Assembly (NCBI RefSeq): GCF_030253575.1
Contig: NC_080565.1
Location: forward strand, 12,860,501-12,924,500
Reading direction: 5' to 3'
DNA from: Rhododendron vialii
Lineage: Eukaryota; Streptophyta; Magnoliopsida; Ericales; Ericaceae
DNA: 64,000 nt
Below are positions 12,070 through 25,036 of this stretch, one piece after another. The stretch's first letter is position 1. The number at the start of each line of letters is the position of its first letter. A model generated the notes under the pieces. It was given only the letters and a program-made list of their open reading frames with translations. It made no database searches and was not told where the DNA came from. The position numbers were made by a program, and so were the translations under genes.

Positions 12070-13019
12070 TCTTGTCATTCAACTCACACTTTCCATTCTT
12101 CAACTTCTCTCTCTAGAATTCTTGTGCTCTTGCTTTGTTCTTGAAGTTCTTCCTTTGTTCTTGAGTTCTTCAAGAAACTCATCCGAGGCCACCACTAAAC
12201 CACCACTCGATCCAAAAAGTTTAGTAGTTTAGCCAAGAACTAGTTTCGAGAGAAACCTTTCTCTTTCGAAACTACCAGAAGCTTACCGTAGGAAATCACT
12301 TCGTCCGATAGTCGACCTACCTTTCTGTAGCCTCCCTACCGCTAAGAAGAATGGTAGATTTTCCCTTACTCATTAATTCTAAATATAGAAAATTTGTATG
12401 ATCATGTAGAATGTCCTTACTCTCTAATACTAAGTATAAGTAGATTCTCCCGTACTTACTATCTCTAAATATAGAAATATGTACATTGTTTGTATGTGGA
12501 AATGCATGAGAACTTGAAGGGTGTTATTAAAGTTTTAAAAAGGAAGGGGAGTATGTTGAATATATCGACTTTATTTTCCGAAAAAACATATGTTGTTTTG
12601 AACTTTCCTAAAAGGAAGAAGGAACGGATTTTCGAAAATACAAACTTGATCGAAGGTATTCGTATTTTGATCTTAGGATGGTTATAAGCATGTATACATG
12701 ATTACTTGGATTACTTGTTTGATGTGTGATAAAGCATAAGTGGTTTTCTACTCCAAAGGTGTCCGTCCACGTGACACTATACTTTATATTGTGTGCCAAT
12801 TGTTTGAGCATAACTACGTGATAGTATGAGCATGATAAGTAATATAGAGTTGGATGATCTTGCTAGTTTAGTTTAAAGATTACAATGAATGATTTACGAT
12901 TACTTACGTGAAAAGTCCTGCCGCGGAGTCATTGCATGAAAACGATACACGAAAATTGAGAAAGTTAAAAACATGACACTTAGGGTGTGGTTAATGAAAA
13001 GAAGTGTTTTGAAACCACA

Positions 13020-13625
13020 TGTGGCCGGACGTGGTAGCCAATTATGTGGCGTGTGTTGCCAATGGGACCGGACGTGGTAGTCTTATTGTAGGTGTGACTT
13101 GGTTATCTGCGGAGAGGAGTCAAGAAAACCGCAATGTGGCCAGACGTGGTAGCCCATTGTGTGTATGAATTTGAAAACCGCAATGTGGCCAGACTTGGTA
13201 GCCCATTGTGTGAATTATGAAAACCGCAATGTGGCCGGACATGGTAGGCCATTGTATGTATGGATTTGAAAACCGCAATGTGGCCAGACTTGATAGCCCA
13301 TTGTGTGAATTATGAAAATCGCAATGTGGTTGGACGTGGTAGCCCATTGTGTGTATGGATTTCAAAACCGCAATGTGGCTGGACTTAGTAGCCCATTGTG
13401 TGAATTATGAAAATCGCAATGTGACCGGACGTGGTAGCCCATTGTGTCTTTGGATTTGAAAACCGCAATGTGGCCGGACTTGGTAGCTCATTGTGTGAAT
13501 TATGCAAATCGCAATGTGGCCGAAGGTGGCAGCCCATTATGTGTACAGATTTGAAAACCGTAATGTGGCCGGACTTGGTAGCCCATTGTGTGTGTTGCCA
13601 AAGGAGCCGAAAGTGGTAGCTTCAT
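13020..13625. repeat. Dimeric (49+46 bp) tandem array
   Basis: The anchor GCAATGTGG (or one-base variants) recurs at 13131, 13180, 13226, 13275, 13321, 13370, 13416, 13465, 13511 and 13560. Spacings alternate exactly 49, 46, 49, 46 and so on, giving a 95 bp higher-order unit. The long monomer contains GTGTGTATGGATTTG, the short one GTGTGAATTAT. Both contain TGGTAGCCCATTGTGT. Older diverged units with GTGTGTTGCCAA flank the array on both sides (13020-13080 and 13580-13625). Confidence 0.95.
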
Positions 13626-14168
13626 TGGTAACATATTTAAAAAGTGTTTTTCGAAATGCTGATTTTGTAAATGAAAATGAGACACGATCTACGATGAGTC
13701 GCGTAGGAGAAATACAGATATCGCAGAATCCAACGTTAGTCGAATAGTGAATGTGGATGTGTCAATGTTAAGTATGCATGTGCTATTTGAAACTTCTGAT
13801 TGGCATATTAATTCTATGATCTATTGTTTGTAATTTATGGGTTAGTGGGTATGAGATTATTCTGCTAGCTCTCGTAGCTCATGGTGTTACCTTTGGTGAC
13901 CCTGACATATTAAACTGGTGGCGACGCTGGTATAATGTGTCAGACTTTGTAGATGATCAGGGTGAGCTGTACACCTTGGAGGCTTTCAGAGCCGAGGAGT
14001 TAGCTAGGATGGAAGAGCAAACGGAGCTGTAGATAGGAACCCTAGTTTCCCTCCTTTTGTGAAATAAATATACTCTTACAAGAGTTATGCTGTAATAATA
14101 AGCCAGACTCTATTTAGATTTTCAATAAAAATTTTCTATTTAACGTTTCCAAAATTTAGGGCGTTACA

Positions 14169-15315
14169 AGAATATGAACAGTTAATAGAAAGAACTGATT
14201 AAAAGCAATAAACGAAAATTAAATCAAACCATAAGCTCCTGGGCCTCACCACCTGGATCCCTTAGAGATTGATTGCTCAAATTGCGATTGATTGCAGATA
14301 ATAGTGGTTAATTGTGGTGGTCAACTTCACAAAATCCTAGAACAAAGTGAGTTCTTTGGGGATTTTCACTCTCGGATGCGGCTACTCACGGGAGGTTAAG
14401 GCTTTTGTAGAGGATTGATAGGTAATGATTTTTGTAGAGTTTGGGGGCGGATCATGGAGTGGAGAGATGTGTATTTCAGAGCTCTAAAGAACCCCTATTT
14501 ATAAGGTTTCGAAGGACCGATCAAACAGACGAGATTAACCAATTGATATGGAAGTTTAGGGCTTCAAGACCTCTATGGTAAGTGTATTCGTAGCCCCGAA
14601 GTAATGGTTCGTGGCTGCTAGGGTTTGGGCGAACGGATTGAAAAGCTACTGAACATTCCAGAATCTGGAAAACATCGATCTACCGGCCGCTCAATGGATG
14701 TCTCAGCTGCTCAATGGATTTTGCGGCCGTGGAAACGATTTCCTAGCAAGAGATCGAATTTCGCGGGCTCGCTTCGGACACTCCGAAACTCAATTTTGCG
14801 TGTTCTTTAGACCATTGGAAAGCTTGTTAAGTTTACCTTTTAACCCAAGTGGTTTGGATCAAAAATATTTAGTACATCAAAAGATATGACGATTTTACCC
14901 TTAGTGGGTCAGAAAATGGATAGTTTTGGTAAAATTCTTATATCTCTCTCGTTTCAAATTGGTTTAAAGCTTATTATATATCAATAAAGAGGGTTTTGAA
15001 AGTACTACAAGACGGTGGAATCCAACCACAAATATAAGGAAATTTAATTTATGAAAAATGGGCTGAAAATAGACTTAATTTAAGATCGACGATGCTACCA
15101 AGGCTAAAACATGTGTCAACACATTTCTATCCATTCTAAGTGTCATTTGACACTCCTATCACCTGTTCCAAAATGTTCCTTAATCCCTTAAGAGTCCCAC
15201 AAAGTTTCTAAGGCTTTCATGAAGTCAACCACATAGGCACATACCCTATTCATCATCGAGATGGTCCACAAGGTAGGACTTGAAATAATCGTTGAGCCAA
15301 ATTGGGGTGTCTACA
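14169..15315 (-). mobile_element. LTR-like segment, minus strand
   Basis: On the minus strand it begins TGTAGACACCCCAATTTGG, a start seen in plant LTRs, and has a TATA-like TATAAATAGGGG near 14498-14509, about 810 bp downstream. The other end is not resolved. No coding capacity is visible. It may be the outer element of a nest with the segment at 15308-16701. Confidence 0.4.
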
Positions 15316-16701
15316 TCCGGAAGTCCGGGATCAAACCCAAGAGAATATCATCATAACTTGGTCAGATTTTTATATGTAAGAATTCGCGACCTTAAAGCGG
15401 CTAACTTTTAGGTGTAGTTTGAAACGAAGAAAAAGTGCAAATGAAATGTGTTTTGAAAATAATTTAACTAAATGGCTAGGTCTAGGGGATTTCAACACCC
15501 ATAACTCGAATCAATCAACTTTCTCCCGAATTACTCTGGTTGAGATACGCGTCAACGATCTCCCAACCCGGAAGATTTGACACTAAGCCCATTTACTAAA
15601 AAATGAGTCGAAACACCAAGAGAGTTTTAGTATTCATCTAGCAAATACAAGGGATGACATAGCTCTAAGTATCAGTGCATGGCAAGTAGGCTCGCTCTTA
15701 CCTACGCATGATCAAAGAGGTTAACACCACCAAGATTTGATAGACAAACACAAACTACCTTGATTTTCCAACTAAACAAGAAGATTTATTGAGAGAAAAG
15801 CATGATTAATCCAAGTCATGGAGTGCTAATCACCCCATGACTAAGCCTAATTATCTACTCACTCATGCTAGAAATTGAATCAACAAAGCTAAATATGGAA
15901 AACATAATAGAATTCAAATTAAACTAGAGATTAAGATAGATCAAGATCATAGCTACAACTTTAATGAAGAGCAAAAGAACAAATAACAACTAACTAAGGA
16001 AGGAAAGTGCAAAATTAACTAAGAACAATAAAGAACAATAGCAAGACTAAGCAACAAGTAAAGGAAATCTAATCTAGATCTAAAAATGCAATGTAAAATC
16101 GTGTGTTTCCTACCTACTCTACCTATTCCATTCTATTGTGAGATAATGAGGTATTTATACAAGCTCCTTTTCGCGCACGAAATCTCTCAAAAATGCCCTA
16201 AGAATCTGCCACGAAACACCTCGGTATCGATACAAGAATGTATTGATACCGAACAACTTTGAATAATTTCCACTTTGGCCGCCGAAGCAAACGGGTATCA
16301 ATACAGCAAAAGCTTGTATCCGTACCCAAAATTCTTGAGCCCACTGGAATCCTAATTACAAACGAGTATCGATACAACAAAATCTTGTATCGATACCCAT
16401 TTGCTTTGATCTGAAACTCAGCTTTGGCCTCCGCCTTGGCTTCCCATGGTCTTGGCCACCCGACGGGTCTTCAACTCTTCGTTCTTGGGCCTCGATGGCT
16501 CCATTCTTGATCATCTTTGAGTCTTGGATGCCTCCGGCGCGTTTTAAGCTTTAAAACCTCCTTTATTAAGCTGTTTTCCTACAAAATGAAAATACCATAC
16601 CCTACGTGCAATATCAAACAAAAAGCTAAATTAACTAAACATAAAGTGATAAAACTAAGGACTTAAGCACACCAAGAATATATATTATTTGGTGCTTATC
16701 A
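15308..16701 (-). mobile_element. LTR-like segment, minus strand
   Basis: On the minus strand it begins TGATAAGCACCAAATAAT and has TATAAATA near 16145-16152, about 550 bp in. It ends near GATCCCGGACTTCCGG. There is no open reading frame of note. I found no matching target-site duplication, so the borders are approximate. Confidence 0.4.
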
Positions 16702-17550
16702 TCTGGTCAGCATGCAGTGATTTGATCAGTACATGCTTGTTTCTTCCTGCGCATGTCACTCCAAAACAATGGCTTTCCAGTCTGTTTAAACTCCCACAGG
16801 AGTCTGTTTTCATCCTATACTAACTGTTTCAATAAGCGAGCATGCCATCTATCACATCCTGCAAATCTGTTACAGTTTTAATTCCCTTAAACTGTTCCCC
16901 CGCCCTAACTGGCTAAAATTTATTAATGAGAGAGAATCGCAAACGTTTTACAAAATGCCCGAGTAGAGACCGATCTCCGGATTGGGCGAGAGGGGTGCCT
17001 TAAAACCCTTCCTCTCTCATAACCTGACTCCCAAACCTCAGATATCAAAGTGACAACGGACCAGTCTACAAGCCTTTTCAAACCAAAACAACGTAGCACG
17101 CGTTTTAAGTTCGGTTCCTTGGGTGACAGACCTTGAAATCCAAGTGGCAACTCTAAATTGAGTGTTACGCCGCACTTTCTAAAAAGGGGCGCACCCACTT
17201 ATCGCGATCAATTTTCAGGGCGTGTGCCCACAGTTAGCGATATCCAAGCCCTAGCGCTATGGTGGAAAACGCTAGTCTAAAGTACTAGAGCCAGGCAAGA
17301 TGGCGCTGCTTGCATGGACATTATTGCCACACAAGCTAATGGGAAGCACTAATTTGGGTGACTCTATTCGGGTAGTGCCTTTTGAAGTGGCTCTACCGAG
17401 TAATTTTAAAAATAGTTTGAAAACCAGAGTATTCTGGCCAATTGTTCTAAAAAAGAGATTACTTCCATGAAAAACTCAAAAATGGACCGAGGTAAATCGC
17501 CTAACCAGATACAGAGCCGGTTAAAGAATGAATTGGGCAGGCTAATCTTC
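16702..17550. other. Probable LTR-retrotransposon-derived sequence without genes
   Basis: On the minus strand a stretch reads AGTTGCCACTTGG, followed by ACCCAAGGAACCGAAC, which resembles a common repeat of plant Ty3 elements. No coding sequence or RNA gene is seen. Confidence 0.35.
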
Positions 17551-19414
17551 TCTCCGGCCCTTACTCAAATTTTCACTCTCTTGGTGGGTAAATTCAACTT
17601 TAGGCACGAATTTGAGTAAAAGTATCCACTACAACATGGAAGGCCTATTGCGAGGAAATATGGCGAGGAAAATAGATTTCGTCGCTCAAAGTATAAAATC
17701 TGCGAGGAAATTCAATTTTGTCGCTTTTTCTAGCAAGGAAATAGATTTTGTCGCCAAAAGTCTTTTCTAGAGAGGAAAAATAAATTCTCACCAAAAAGTT
17801 ACATTTAGCGAGGAAATTATCGTTTACTCGCCAAAATGTAACCCTTTTGCGAGGAAATCTGTTTTCCTCACTAAATGTAACCTTTTGGCGAGATAATATT
17901 TCGTCACCTTTTTTAGGACTTAATAAAATTTTTATATGTAAGTCATTATTAATTATGTTCATGCATTTTTAATATCACGATGGTAAGGGATAATCAACTA
18001 CATAGTTCAATATCATTAGCAAATCTATCAAAATAAAAAAGTGATAAACGGAAAAAAAATAGTTTCCTCGCCAATCGCATTGAATTGATGAAATAAAAAA
18101 TAAGTTTCTCACAAATTATATGAATTCACTTTTCCCCAACTGAAATTAATTGTTAACAATGTTAGTATGTTCAAATTGTACTAAAATTTATTGTTTGAAT
18201 ACAAACTTTTTTAAGGACATGCTAAAAAAAGTTCATCCCATAGTTTTAAACCCAAAAAGGACTGGACATAGGGATTATAAGTTTGTGGATGAATTATATG
18301 CTTTTCGGAAAAAGAATGGGATATATGGATTGCTTTTCGTAGAGACAACTGATTATTAATTCATACAAAAAAATTTAATGAGAACATAAACAAAAGATAA
18401 AGTACTTAATATGTAAGGTTAACCCCATTTAAAAAGAAACATAACAAATTATTACTATTGTAATATTATAGTTAAGTCAAAACTGTTATGGACGCACATA
18501 CACAGTAAGAATAGATTCACCCACCAAAAAAAAATGTCGTATTTGCAGAAATTTAATGTGCTCAAACTAATTTAGGCACTACAAAAGGTTACTAAACTTA
18601 GAGAGAATTAAAACTAAGTATAAAATAAATAAATTAAGAAATGTATAAAGATTTATTAAAGATATATAAGAAAATATTAAATTATAAAAAAATTCAATAA
18701 AAGTGAATAATATTAAAGATTTAAAAAATAAGTTTAAAGAAACACTACGAATGGACTAAAATTAGAGATAAATGTTTAAAGAACAAATTTAGAGAGGTGA
18801 AAGGATGTACAAAGGGTTTATATATAAAAAAAGGCAAAGGTTTTAACTGGAGAGGAAGTTGGTATGGTAGATGGAGTGAATGCCTTCACAGAGGAGGCCA
18901 CGATTCGAATTCGTGCGGAAGCAAATGAGTTGGGGAATTATATTTGTTTTTAGTTTTAAAGAGTTTTAGCGAGGAAAAATTTCCTCGCCTAAACTATAAT
19001 TGGCGAGAAAAAAATTCCTCGCCTATTTTGTAAACATTGCGTTAGTCTAGCGACGAAAAACTATAGCGAGGAAATTCCTCACTAATTGTGTAAGAATAGG
19101 CGAGGAAAAACTTTTTTTTCTCGCAAATACTTTTTGCGACAACCTTTAGGCGAGGAAATCAGCTATTTTGGCGAGGAAACTAAATCCTTGCTACAAGCCT
19201 TTCGTTTTGTAGTGATCATTAATGGTGAGATTGTAAATTTGAGAAGGTGAAATTAGCCTTGCAAAATTCGAATCTCCCTTTATTTGAGTAAAAATTTAAA
19301 TAAATATGAATTTAGTATAGATTTGAGTTGATGAGTGGAATGGAATGGAATTTTTGAGGATTTTTACTCAAAATTTAAATTTATATTTGAGTAAAAAAGG
19401 GTAAGGTCCGGAGA
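17551..19414. mobile_element. Small TIR element interrupted by a CACTA element
   Basis: The left end TCTCCGGCCCTTACTCAAAT and the right end GAGTAAAAAAGGGTAAGGTCCGGAGA are imperfect inverted repeats. Without the inserted CACTA element (17627-19214) the outer unit would be about 280 bp, the size of a MITE. No target duplication was resolved. Confidence 0.5.
17627..19214. mobile_element. Non-autonomous CACTA (En/Spm) element
   Basis: The left terminus CACTACAACATGGAAGGC and the right terminus (reverse complement CACTACAAAACGAAAGGC) form a TIR of about 20 bp starting CACTA. A perfect 3 bp target duplication ATC flanks it (17624-17626 and 19215-19217). The subterminal regions are packed with GCGAGGAAA-type motifs (17650-17900 and 18970-19190), typical of CACTA transposase-binding repeats. 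The 1588 bp element encodes no transposase, so it depends on another copy. Confidence 0.9.
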
Positions 19415-19437
19415 TGGGGAGTGATAAAAATAATTGT

Positions 19438-19616
19438 GTTTGGTTAGCATATTAGTTTAGTTTTTCAATCATTACCTTTTTTTCAATTATTGCCTTATTT
19501 CTCCAATTATTACTTTCTTGTCTTTCTCTATCTCTCTCCAATCATTACACATCTCTTCAATCATTACCCCATTTATCTCTACCAAAACTAAACTAAACTA
19601 AAATGCCAACCAAACA
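19438..19616. mobile_element. MITE with TTTGGTTAGCAT TIR
   Basis: The left end TTTGGTTAGCATATTAGTTTAG is matched on the right by CTAAACTAAAATGCCAACCAAA, an inverted repeat of about 22 bp with two or three mismatches. The unit is about 180 bp and non-coding. Confidence 0.6.
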
Positions 19617-20013
19617 AAGCAAAATAGGAGAGAAGTCCAATCAAGTTGTGCAAAGACACAAAGAGAACGAGCGAGCAAGTGAGTCAGTAAATAATCCTGG
19701 AGGATTATTTTTCATTTTAACTAGTTTTGGGTCTCTTTTTTTTTTTTAAATTATTGGTTGTCTCGACAAGAGGAATTTAAAAAGTAAAAAATTATGTTCT
19801 AAACAAAACTTTTTCAAATAAAAACCAAAAAAAAAAAATCCAAAAATCAATTTGTTCTGGATAATTTTCATTTTTATTCAAAAAACTTAAGTTTTGATTC
19901 TTGAACATAATCAATTATCTCAAAAATATTAAAACAAAACTAACAAACACAAAAAAAAAAATCCTCAAAGATTATTTAATGAAAACAATGAGAGCAGCAA
20001 AAAGATATATTAT

Positions 20014-20379
20014 GGGCCCGTTCGGACAAATAAGCCACAGTGGCTTATTTTTTGTCCTTATTCAAATTTTTTTCGTATCACTTGGCTTATTGTCATTTTT
20101 TTGGGAATTATTGCATCCTCACGACAAGAGGAATCTAAAAAGTAAAAAATTTTGACTGAAATCCAATTTTTTTTGAATAAAGACGAAAAAATTGGCTTAT
20201 TGATTTACTTTCGTCTTTATTCAAAAAAAATTGGATTTCGGTCAAAATTTTTTACTTTTTAGATTCCTTTTGTCGTGAGGATGCAATAATCCCCAAAAAA
20301 ATGACAATAAGCCAAGTGATACGAAAAAAATTTGAATAAGGATAAAAAATAAGTCATTTTGGCTTATTGAGTAGGAACT
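20014..20379. mobile_element. Foldback MITE (about 365 bp palindrome)
   Basis: Almost the whole unit is an inverted repeat around a short centre near 20200. The left arm has CTTATTCAAATTTTTTTCG and GCATCCTCACGACAAGAGG; the right arm carries their complements. The ends carry GTTCGGACAAATAAGCC and its imperfect complement. No coding sequence. Confidence 0.8.
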
Positions 20380-20939
20380 GTCTACAAACAAGACATTTTT
20401 TTATTTTTGGTCAAGCAGAAATAGACACAGAAGAGATTTACAGCAGCATAACTGAGGGGAAAAAAACTCTGGTGTGAGTGCGGACACATGATCCCATGTG
20501 CCTGACACTTGTCCGCCTTGGATGCACTCAATATTTTTTCCCTTGTATATCCCAAATTTGCAACTAGGATATAGAACTTCCGATCGATATTAAGGTGGAG
20601 TTCGCATTAAAAAAAAAATTTGAATTTAAGAGAACAATTCATTATGTTGTTACTGATTTTTTTCTTCAAAATTCAATTGTTTTCATCATCAAAGATATAA
20701 AATAAAATAAACCAAAAGTTGAAAAAAATATGAAAACAATACTGCACGAACATTATTTTGGCCTACCTGTACCTTCAAAAGCACTACTACGTACTTCTAG
20801 AGAACTCGGTCATCACCATTATCGATGTTTTGGGTAAGATCAAATTGTAGATAATTCATCGGACCCCAAGTTCCGAAACGCCTCGGTATTGTAATAAACC
20901 GCATGAATATTAACCCCACTTCGATCGATGCGGTGCCTC
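20380..20939. other. Upstream region of the glycine-rich protein gene
   Basis: No gene is seen in this stretch. It should hold the promoter of the gene starting at 21028. Confidence 0.4.
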
Positions 20940-20951
20940 TATATATATATG
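20940..20951 (+). promoter_or_regulatory. TATA box for the glycine-rich protein gene
   Basis: TATATATATATG lies about 80-90 bp upstream of the ATG at 21028, a normal plant distance. The start of transcription is inferred. Confidence 0.5.
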
Positions 20952-21027
20952 TAGCTAGCTACCACATAGTATTAGTATAGTTTAACCAGAAACATTCTAG
21001 CATATATACTTGATTAAGAAATTCCAA

Positions 21028-21348
21028 ATGGGCGGTAAAGGGGGAGGTGGCGGTGGCGGCAAGGGCGGTGGTGGGGGCGGAAAAGGCGGCAGCAGAAAAG
21101 GGGGTGGAGGGGGAGGTAGTGGGGCTGGGAGAATCGGTGGCAGCGGCGGCGGTGGTTCCAAGGGTGGTAGTGGCAGCGCATCCAAAGGAAGTGGAGGAGG
21201 TAGTGGTGGTGGTGGTGGTGGTATGATGAAGGCGCCCGGAGGGGGCGGGGAGTACATATCAAGGGGAGGTTTTGAGAGTAACCCACAGGGTTACTTCTCA
21301 GGGCTGCACGGTAGTACTCACACGGGTGGTACTGGTAGTGATTGTTGA
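21028..21348 (+). CDS. Small glycine-rich protein
   Basis: A single-exon frame of 106 residues starts at the first ATG (MGGKGGGG) and ends TGGTGSDC. Residues 1-66 are Gly/Lys/Ser repeats. The C-terminal third is not repetitive: MMKAPGGGGEYISRGGFESN, then PQGYFSGLHG. That type of tail recurs, as far as I remember, in a small family of plant glycine-rich proteins of unknown function, which argues for a real gene rather than a simple repeat. There is no signal peptide. A TATA box lies at 20940, and the next 70 bp downstream lead into a TA/GA microsatellite in the probable 3' region. The antisense proline-rich frame is a shadow. Function unknown. Confidence 0.75.
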   Translation: MGGKGGGGGGGKGGGGGGKGGSRKGGGGGGSGAGRIGGSGGGGSKGGSGSASKGSGGGSGGGGGGMMKAPGGGGEYISRGGFESNPQGYFSGLHGSTHTGGTGSDC

Positions 21349-21412
21349 TTAAGTAGATATTGTACGCGTCAAGTATGGAATTTGGGTTGGGTAGATCATG
21401 TAACTGGTTTCT

Positions 21413-22597
<1,185 letters not shown>

Positions 22598-25036
22598 GCT
22601 CCGTTTGTTTGGACGTAAAATATTTTTGGATTGAATATCTTACCGATTTTCCTCTGTTTGGATGATAGAAAGAGGAGGAGGAAAATATTTTTCAGGTAAA
22701 ATATTTTGCATGAACTTCTCCAATTGATGTCAGGGTTGAGAATCAACTTCTCAAAGAGTTCTCTATGTGGAGTGAATGTTCCATTCGAAGCAATAACCTC
22801 TCTGGCTTGTACTATGGGCTGTAAAGTGGAAAACTTACCAATCAAATACCTTGGGTTACCTCTAGGCGCAAATCCAGGTAGAATCAAGACTTGGGATCCG
22901 GTTTTTGAGAGGACCGAGAAAGTGTTGAGTGTTTGGAGAACTCATTGCATCTCGACTGGGGGAAGGATTACTCTTATCAACTCCAACATTGCTAATGTGC
23001 CCATCTACTTTATGTCCTTGTTCAAAATGCCACTAGCTGTAGCGAGGAAACTGGAGAAGTTGCAGAGACAGTTTTTTTGGGGTGACACTCGTGACAAAAA
23101 GAAGATCCACCTGGTTAAATGGGATGAGATTACTAAGAAGAAATCTGATGGAGGTTTGGGGGTGAAAAAGATGTTGCAACAGAACATAGCACTTTTGGCT
23201 AAATGGTGGTGGAGATTTGGTAAAGATAAAGAGTCTCTTTGGGTGAAAGTCATTAGAGGAAAATACGGGTTGGATGCTAATTGTTGGTTGCCCTACGTTC
23301 ATGGCTCAGGTCCAACCTCAAGAATATGGGCGGATATTTGTTCATTGGAGAATCCTTCATCTCATTTGGGCTACTCCATCCGAGAGGGCTTTAAAGTCCA
23401 AGTAAACTCAGGCAATGCAACTGTGTTTTGAGAACATGTCTGGTTGGGTGAGTTACCGTTGAAAGAAGAATATCCTAGGCTATTCTCCTTATCTACTCAA
23501 AAGGAGATGTTGATCAGCAACATGAGGGATGACGAGGCTGGGGGATCTTGGGACCTATCGTTCAGGAGAGAATTGTTTGGGCGAGAGAATCAAGAGATGG
23601 TCAACCTGAGACTTCGACTTCAACGTGTGTCGTTAAATCCAACAAAGCCTGACATGTTATTATGGCGGTGGACGGGGGATGGTAATTTCACAGTTAAATC
23701 AGCTTATGGGCAGTGGGAATTGCTTCATCATTCAAGCAGCGATTTACTGGGATCATTGTGGAAGAACTTAAGTCCTCCAAAGGTGGAAATTTTTGCTTGG
23801 TTGGCCGTCAAAGAAAAAGCAGTTACCAGGTCAGAACTTCTTTGTAGAAATGTGATAGATGAGTTTCACTTAGCTTTGTGTCCTCTTTGTTCTTTGCACC
23901 TTGAAACTCATCAGCACTTATTTCTTCATTGCCATTTTTCCTGGAGTGTTTGGTCAATAATCCTAGATTGGTGGAGCATCAAATGGGTTTGTCCAGTTTC
24001 GGTACCAGTTCTAGCTAGCTGGTGGTTTGCAAATGGATTTACTAGGTTAGAGAAACACATTTGGGAGGCTTGTTTCTATGCAACGTTATGGTCCATATGG
24101 TTGGTAAGGAATGACTACATTTTCAACAACTCAACAAAACAAGCTTGGGAAGTGGGAGAGGTAGTTAAAACTTGGGTTGCGATGTGGATGAAGGCAAAAT
24201 CTGATATCAAGGTCTACACCGTAGAGGAGTTCAAGGTTTTTTTAGATGGTATCCGAAAACTGAGATTGTAAGGATCGTAGTTTTTTGGTGTGCCATTCAA
24301 CTATTTGTTGGATGCGTGTGTATGTATTAGTGTATCTTTTGGTGTATCAAAGCTCTTGTGAGTTTTGAGTCTTCCCTCGATGTACCCCCTTCGAGTAATA
24401 TAAAAATGTTTCGTTTACCGAGCAAAAAAAAATATATATTTTGCATGAAAGGGGTGAAAATGTTTTACGCTCTTTTTTCTCGGTAAGTTGTTTTTGCTTT
24501 TGGTGCCCGATGGTCTTGCTCCACGTATTCCATCCCCTTCTCAAAACAGGTGTACCCATCCCCTTCTCCCATATGTGATTTGATCAAAATAAATGACTAG
24601 TTCAAAAAAGTCCATGAGTAGCGCTGCAAATTAGATTTCTTCAAGGACCATATATGTCTCTCTTCATTTAATTTTTTTTTCATATTTCCATTGTTAACAT
24701 TACGGTTGTGTTTCAATCTCTGTGCTTGGGCGCTTCTATACGTGTGCAATCCCAACAAGAAGGAAAGTTATTCTTCCCTACCTTTGAGGAATTTTTCAAT
24801 GCCGCAAGGGTACCATGTGGTGCCGCTCGACATATCCGGACCGTCCAAAAGTTTTTTTACACAGGTATTATTGGTGCAATATTTGCAGAACCATTTGAGT
24901 GGAAAATCATTTTGACAACCGAACGACGGAAAACCATTGTTTTGAAAAATATTTTTCATGTGCCAACCAAACACCGGAAAATAAAAGTTGAAAGTTTGTT
25001 TTCTGGGAAAATATTTTACATCAAAACAAACGGAGC
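22598..25036. mobile_element. TIR element with GCTCCGTTTGTTT ends, interrupted by a LINE
   Basis: The left end GCTCCGTTTGTTTGGACGTA is matched on the right by the complement of GCTCCGTTTGTTTTGATGTA; AAAATATTTT lies just inside on both sides. An L1 LINE (22715-24435) sits inside. The outer unit without it is about 700 bp and non-coding. The target duplication is not clear. At 24800-24860 a fragment shares CATGTGGTGCCGCTCGACAT-like sequence with the MITE at 25449. Confidence 0.6.
22715..24435 (+). mobile_element. 5'-truncated L1-type LINE insertion
   Basis: A 14 bp target-site duplication ATATTTTGCATGAA flanks the unit at 22701-22714 and 24436-24449. The 3' end has a 3' UTR and an A-rich tail (24424-24432). 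The remaining coding part starts in the late reverse transcriptase region (RINFSKSSLCG, then KYLGLPLG and WRTHCISTGGRITLI) and runs to the zf-RVT domain (LWKNLSPPKVEIFAWLAV, CPLCSLHLETHQHLFLHC), ending at 24271. A TGA at 23429-23431 replaces the tryptophan expected in VFWEHVWLG; otherwise the frame is open for over 500 codons. Few changes and an intact duplication suggest a fairly recent insertion. Being 5' truncated, it cannot move on its own. Confidence 0.93.

Larger units (their letters stand above)
11880..14168 (+). mobile_element. Probable LTR of a Ty3-type element, left end unresolved
   Basis: The right end, AATTTAGGGCGTTACA, is the usual end of many plant Ty3 LTRs that begin TGTAACGCCC. 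A TATA box (TATAAAAAGG) at 12031-12040 is followed by a C-run and a CT-rich leader, consistent with a plus-strand U3-R start. The segment contains the dimeric tandem array at 13131-13600. I do not see a matching TGTAACGCCC start, so it may be a truncated solo LTR. No coding sequence is visible. Confidence 0.45.

Noticed and set aside
11830-12232. Several open frames with Arg-Glu or Ser-Leu repeats (also at 44.6-44.9 and 50.5-50.95 kb)
   Set aside because: They are translations of (GA)n, (CT)n and poly-C tracts.
13131-13608. Regular direct repeats, at first sight like a CRISPR array
   Set aside because: Units are contiguous tandem copies in two alternating lengths with no unique spacers, in plant nuclear DNA. 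It is a dimeric tandem repeat.
18150-18359. 69-codon frame inside the CACTA element
   Set aside because: No similarity to transposase and no splice or codon support; the element is non-autonomous.
20997-21257. Proline-rich open frame on the minus strand
   Set aside because: It is the exact antisense of the glycine-rich coding sequence; the plus strand has the TATA box, the ATG and a non-repetitive tail.
22598-25036. 8 bp target duplication for an hAT assignment
   Set aside because: The flanks ACATTTCA and CTTCATGT do not match, so the superfamily was left open.
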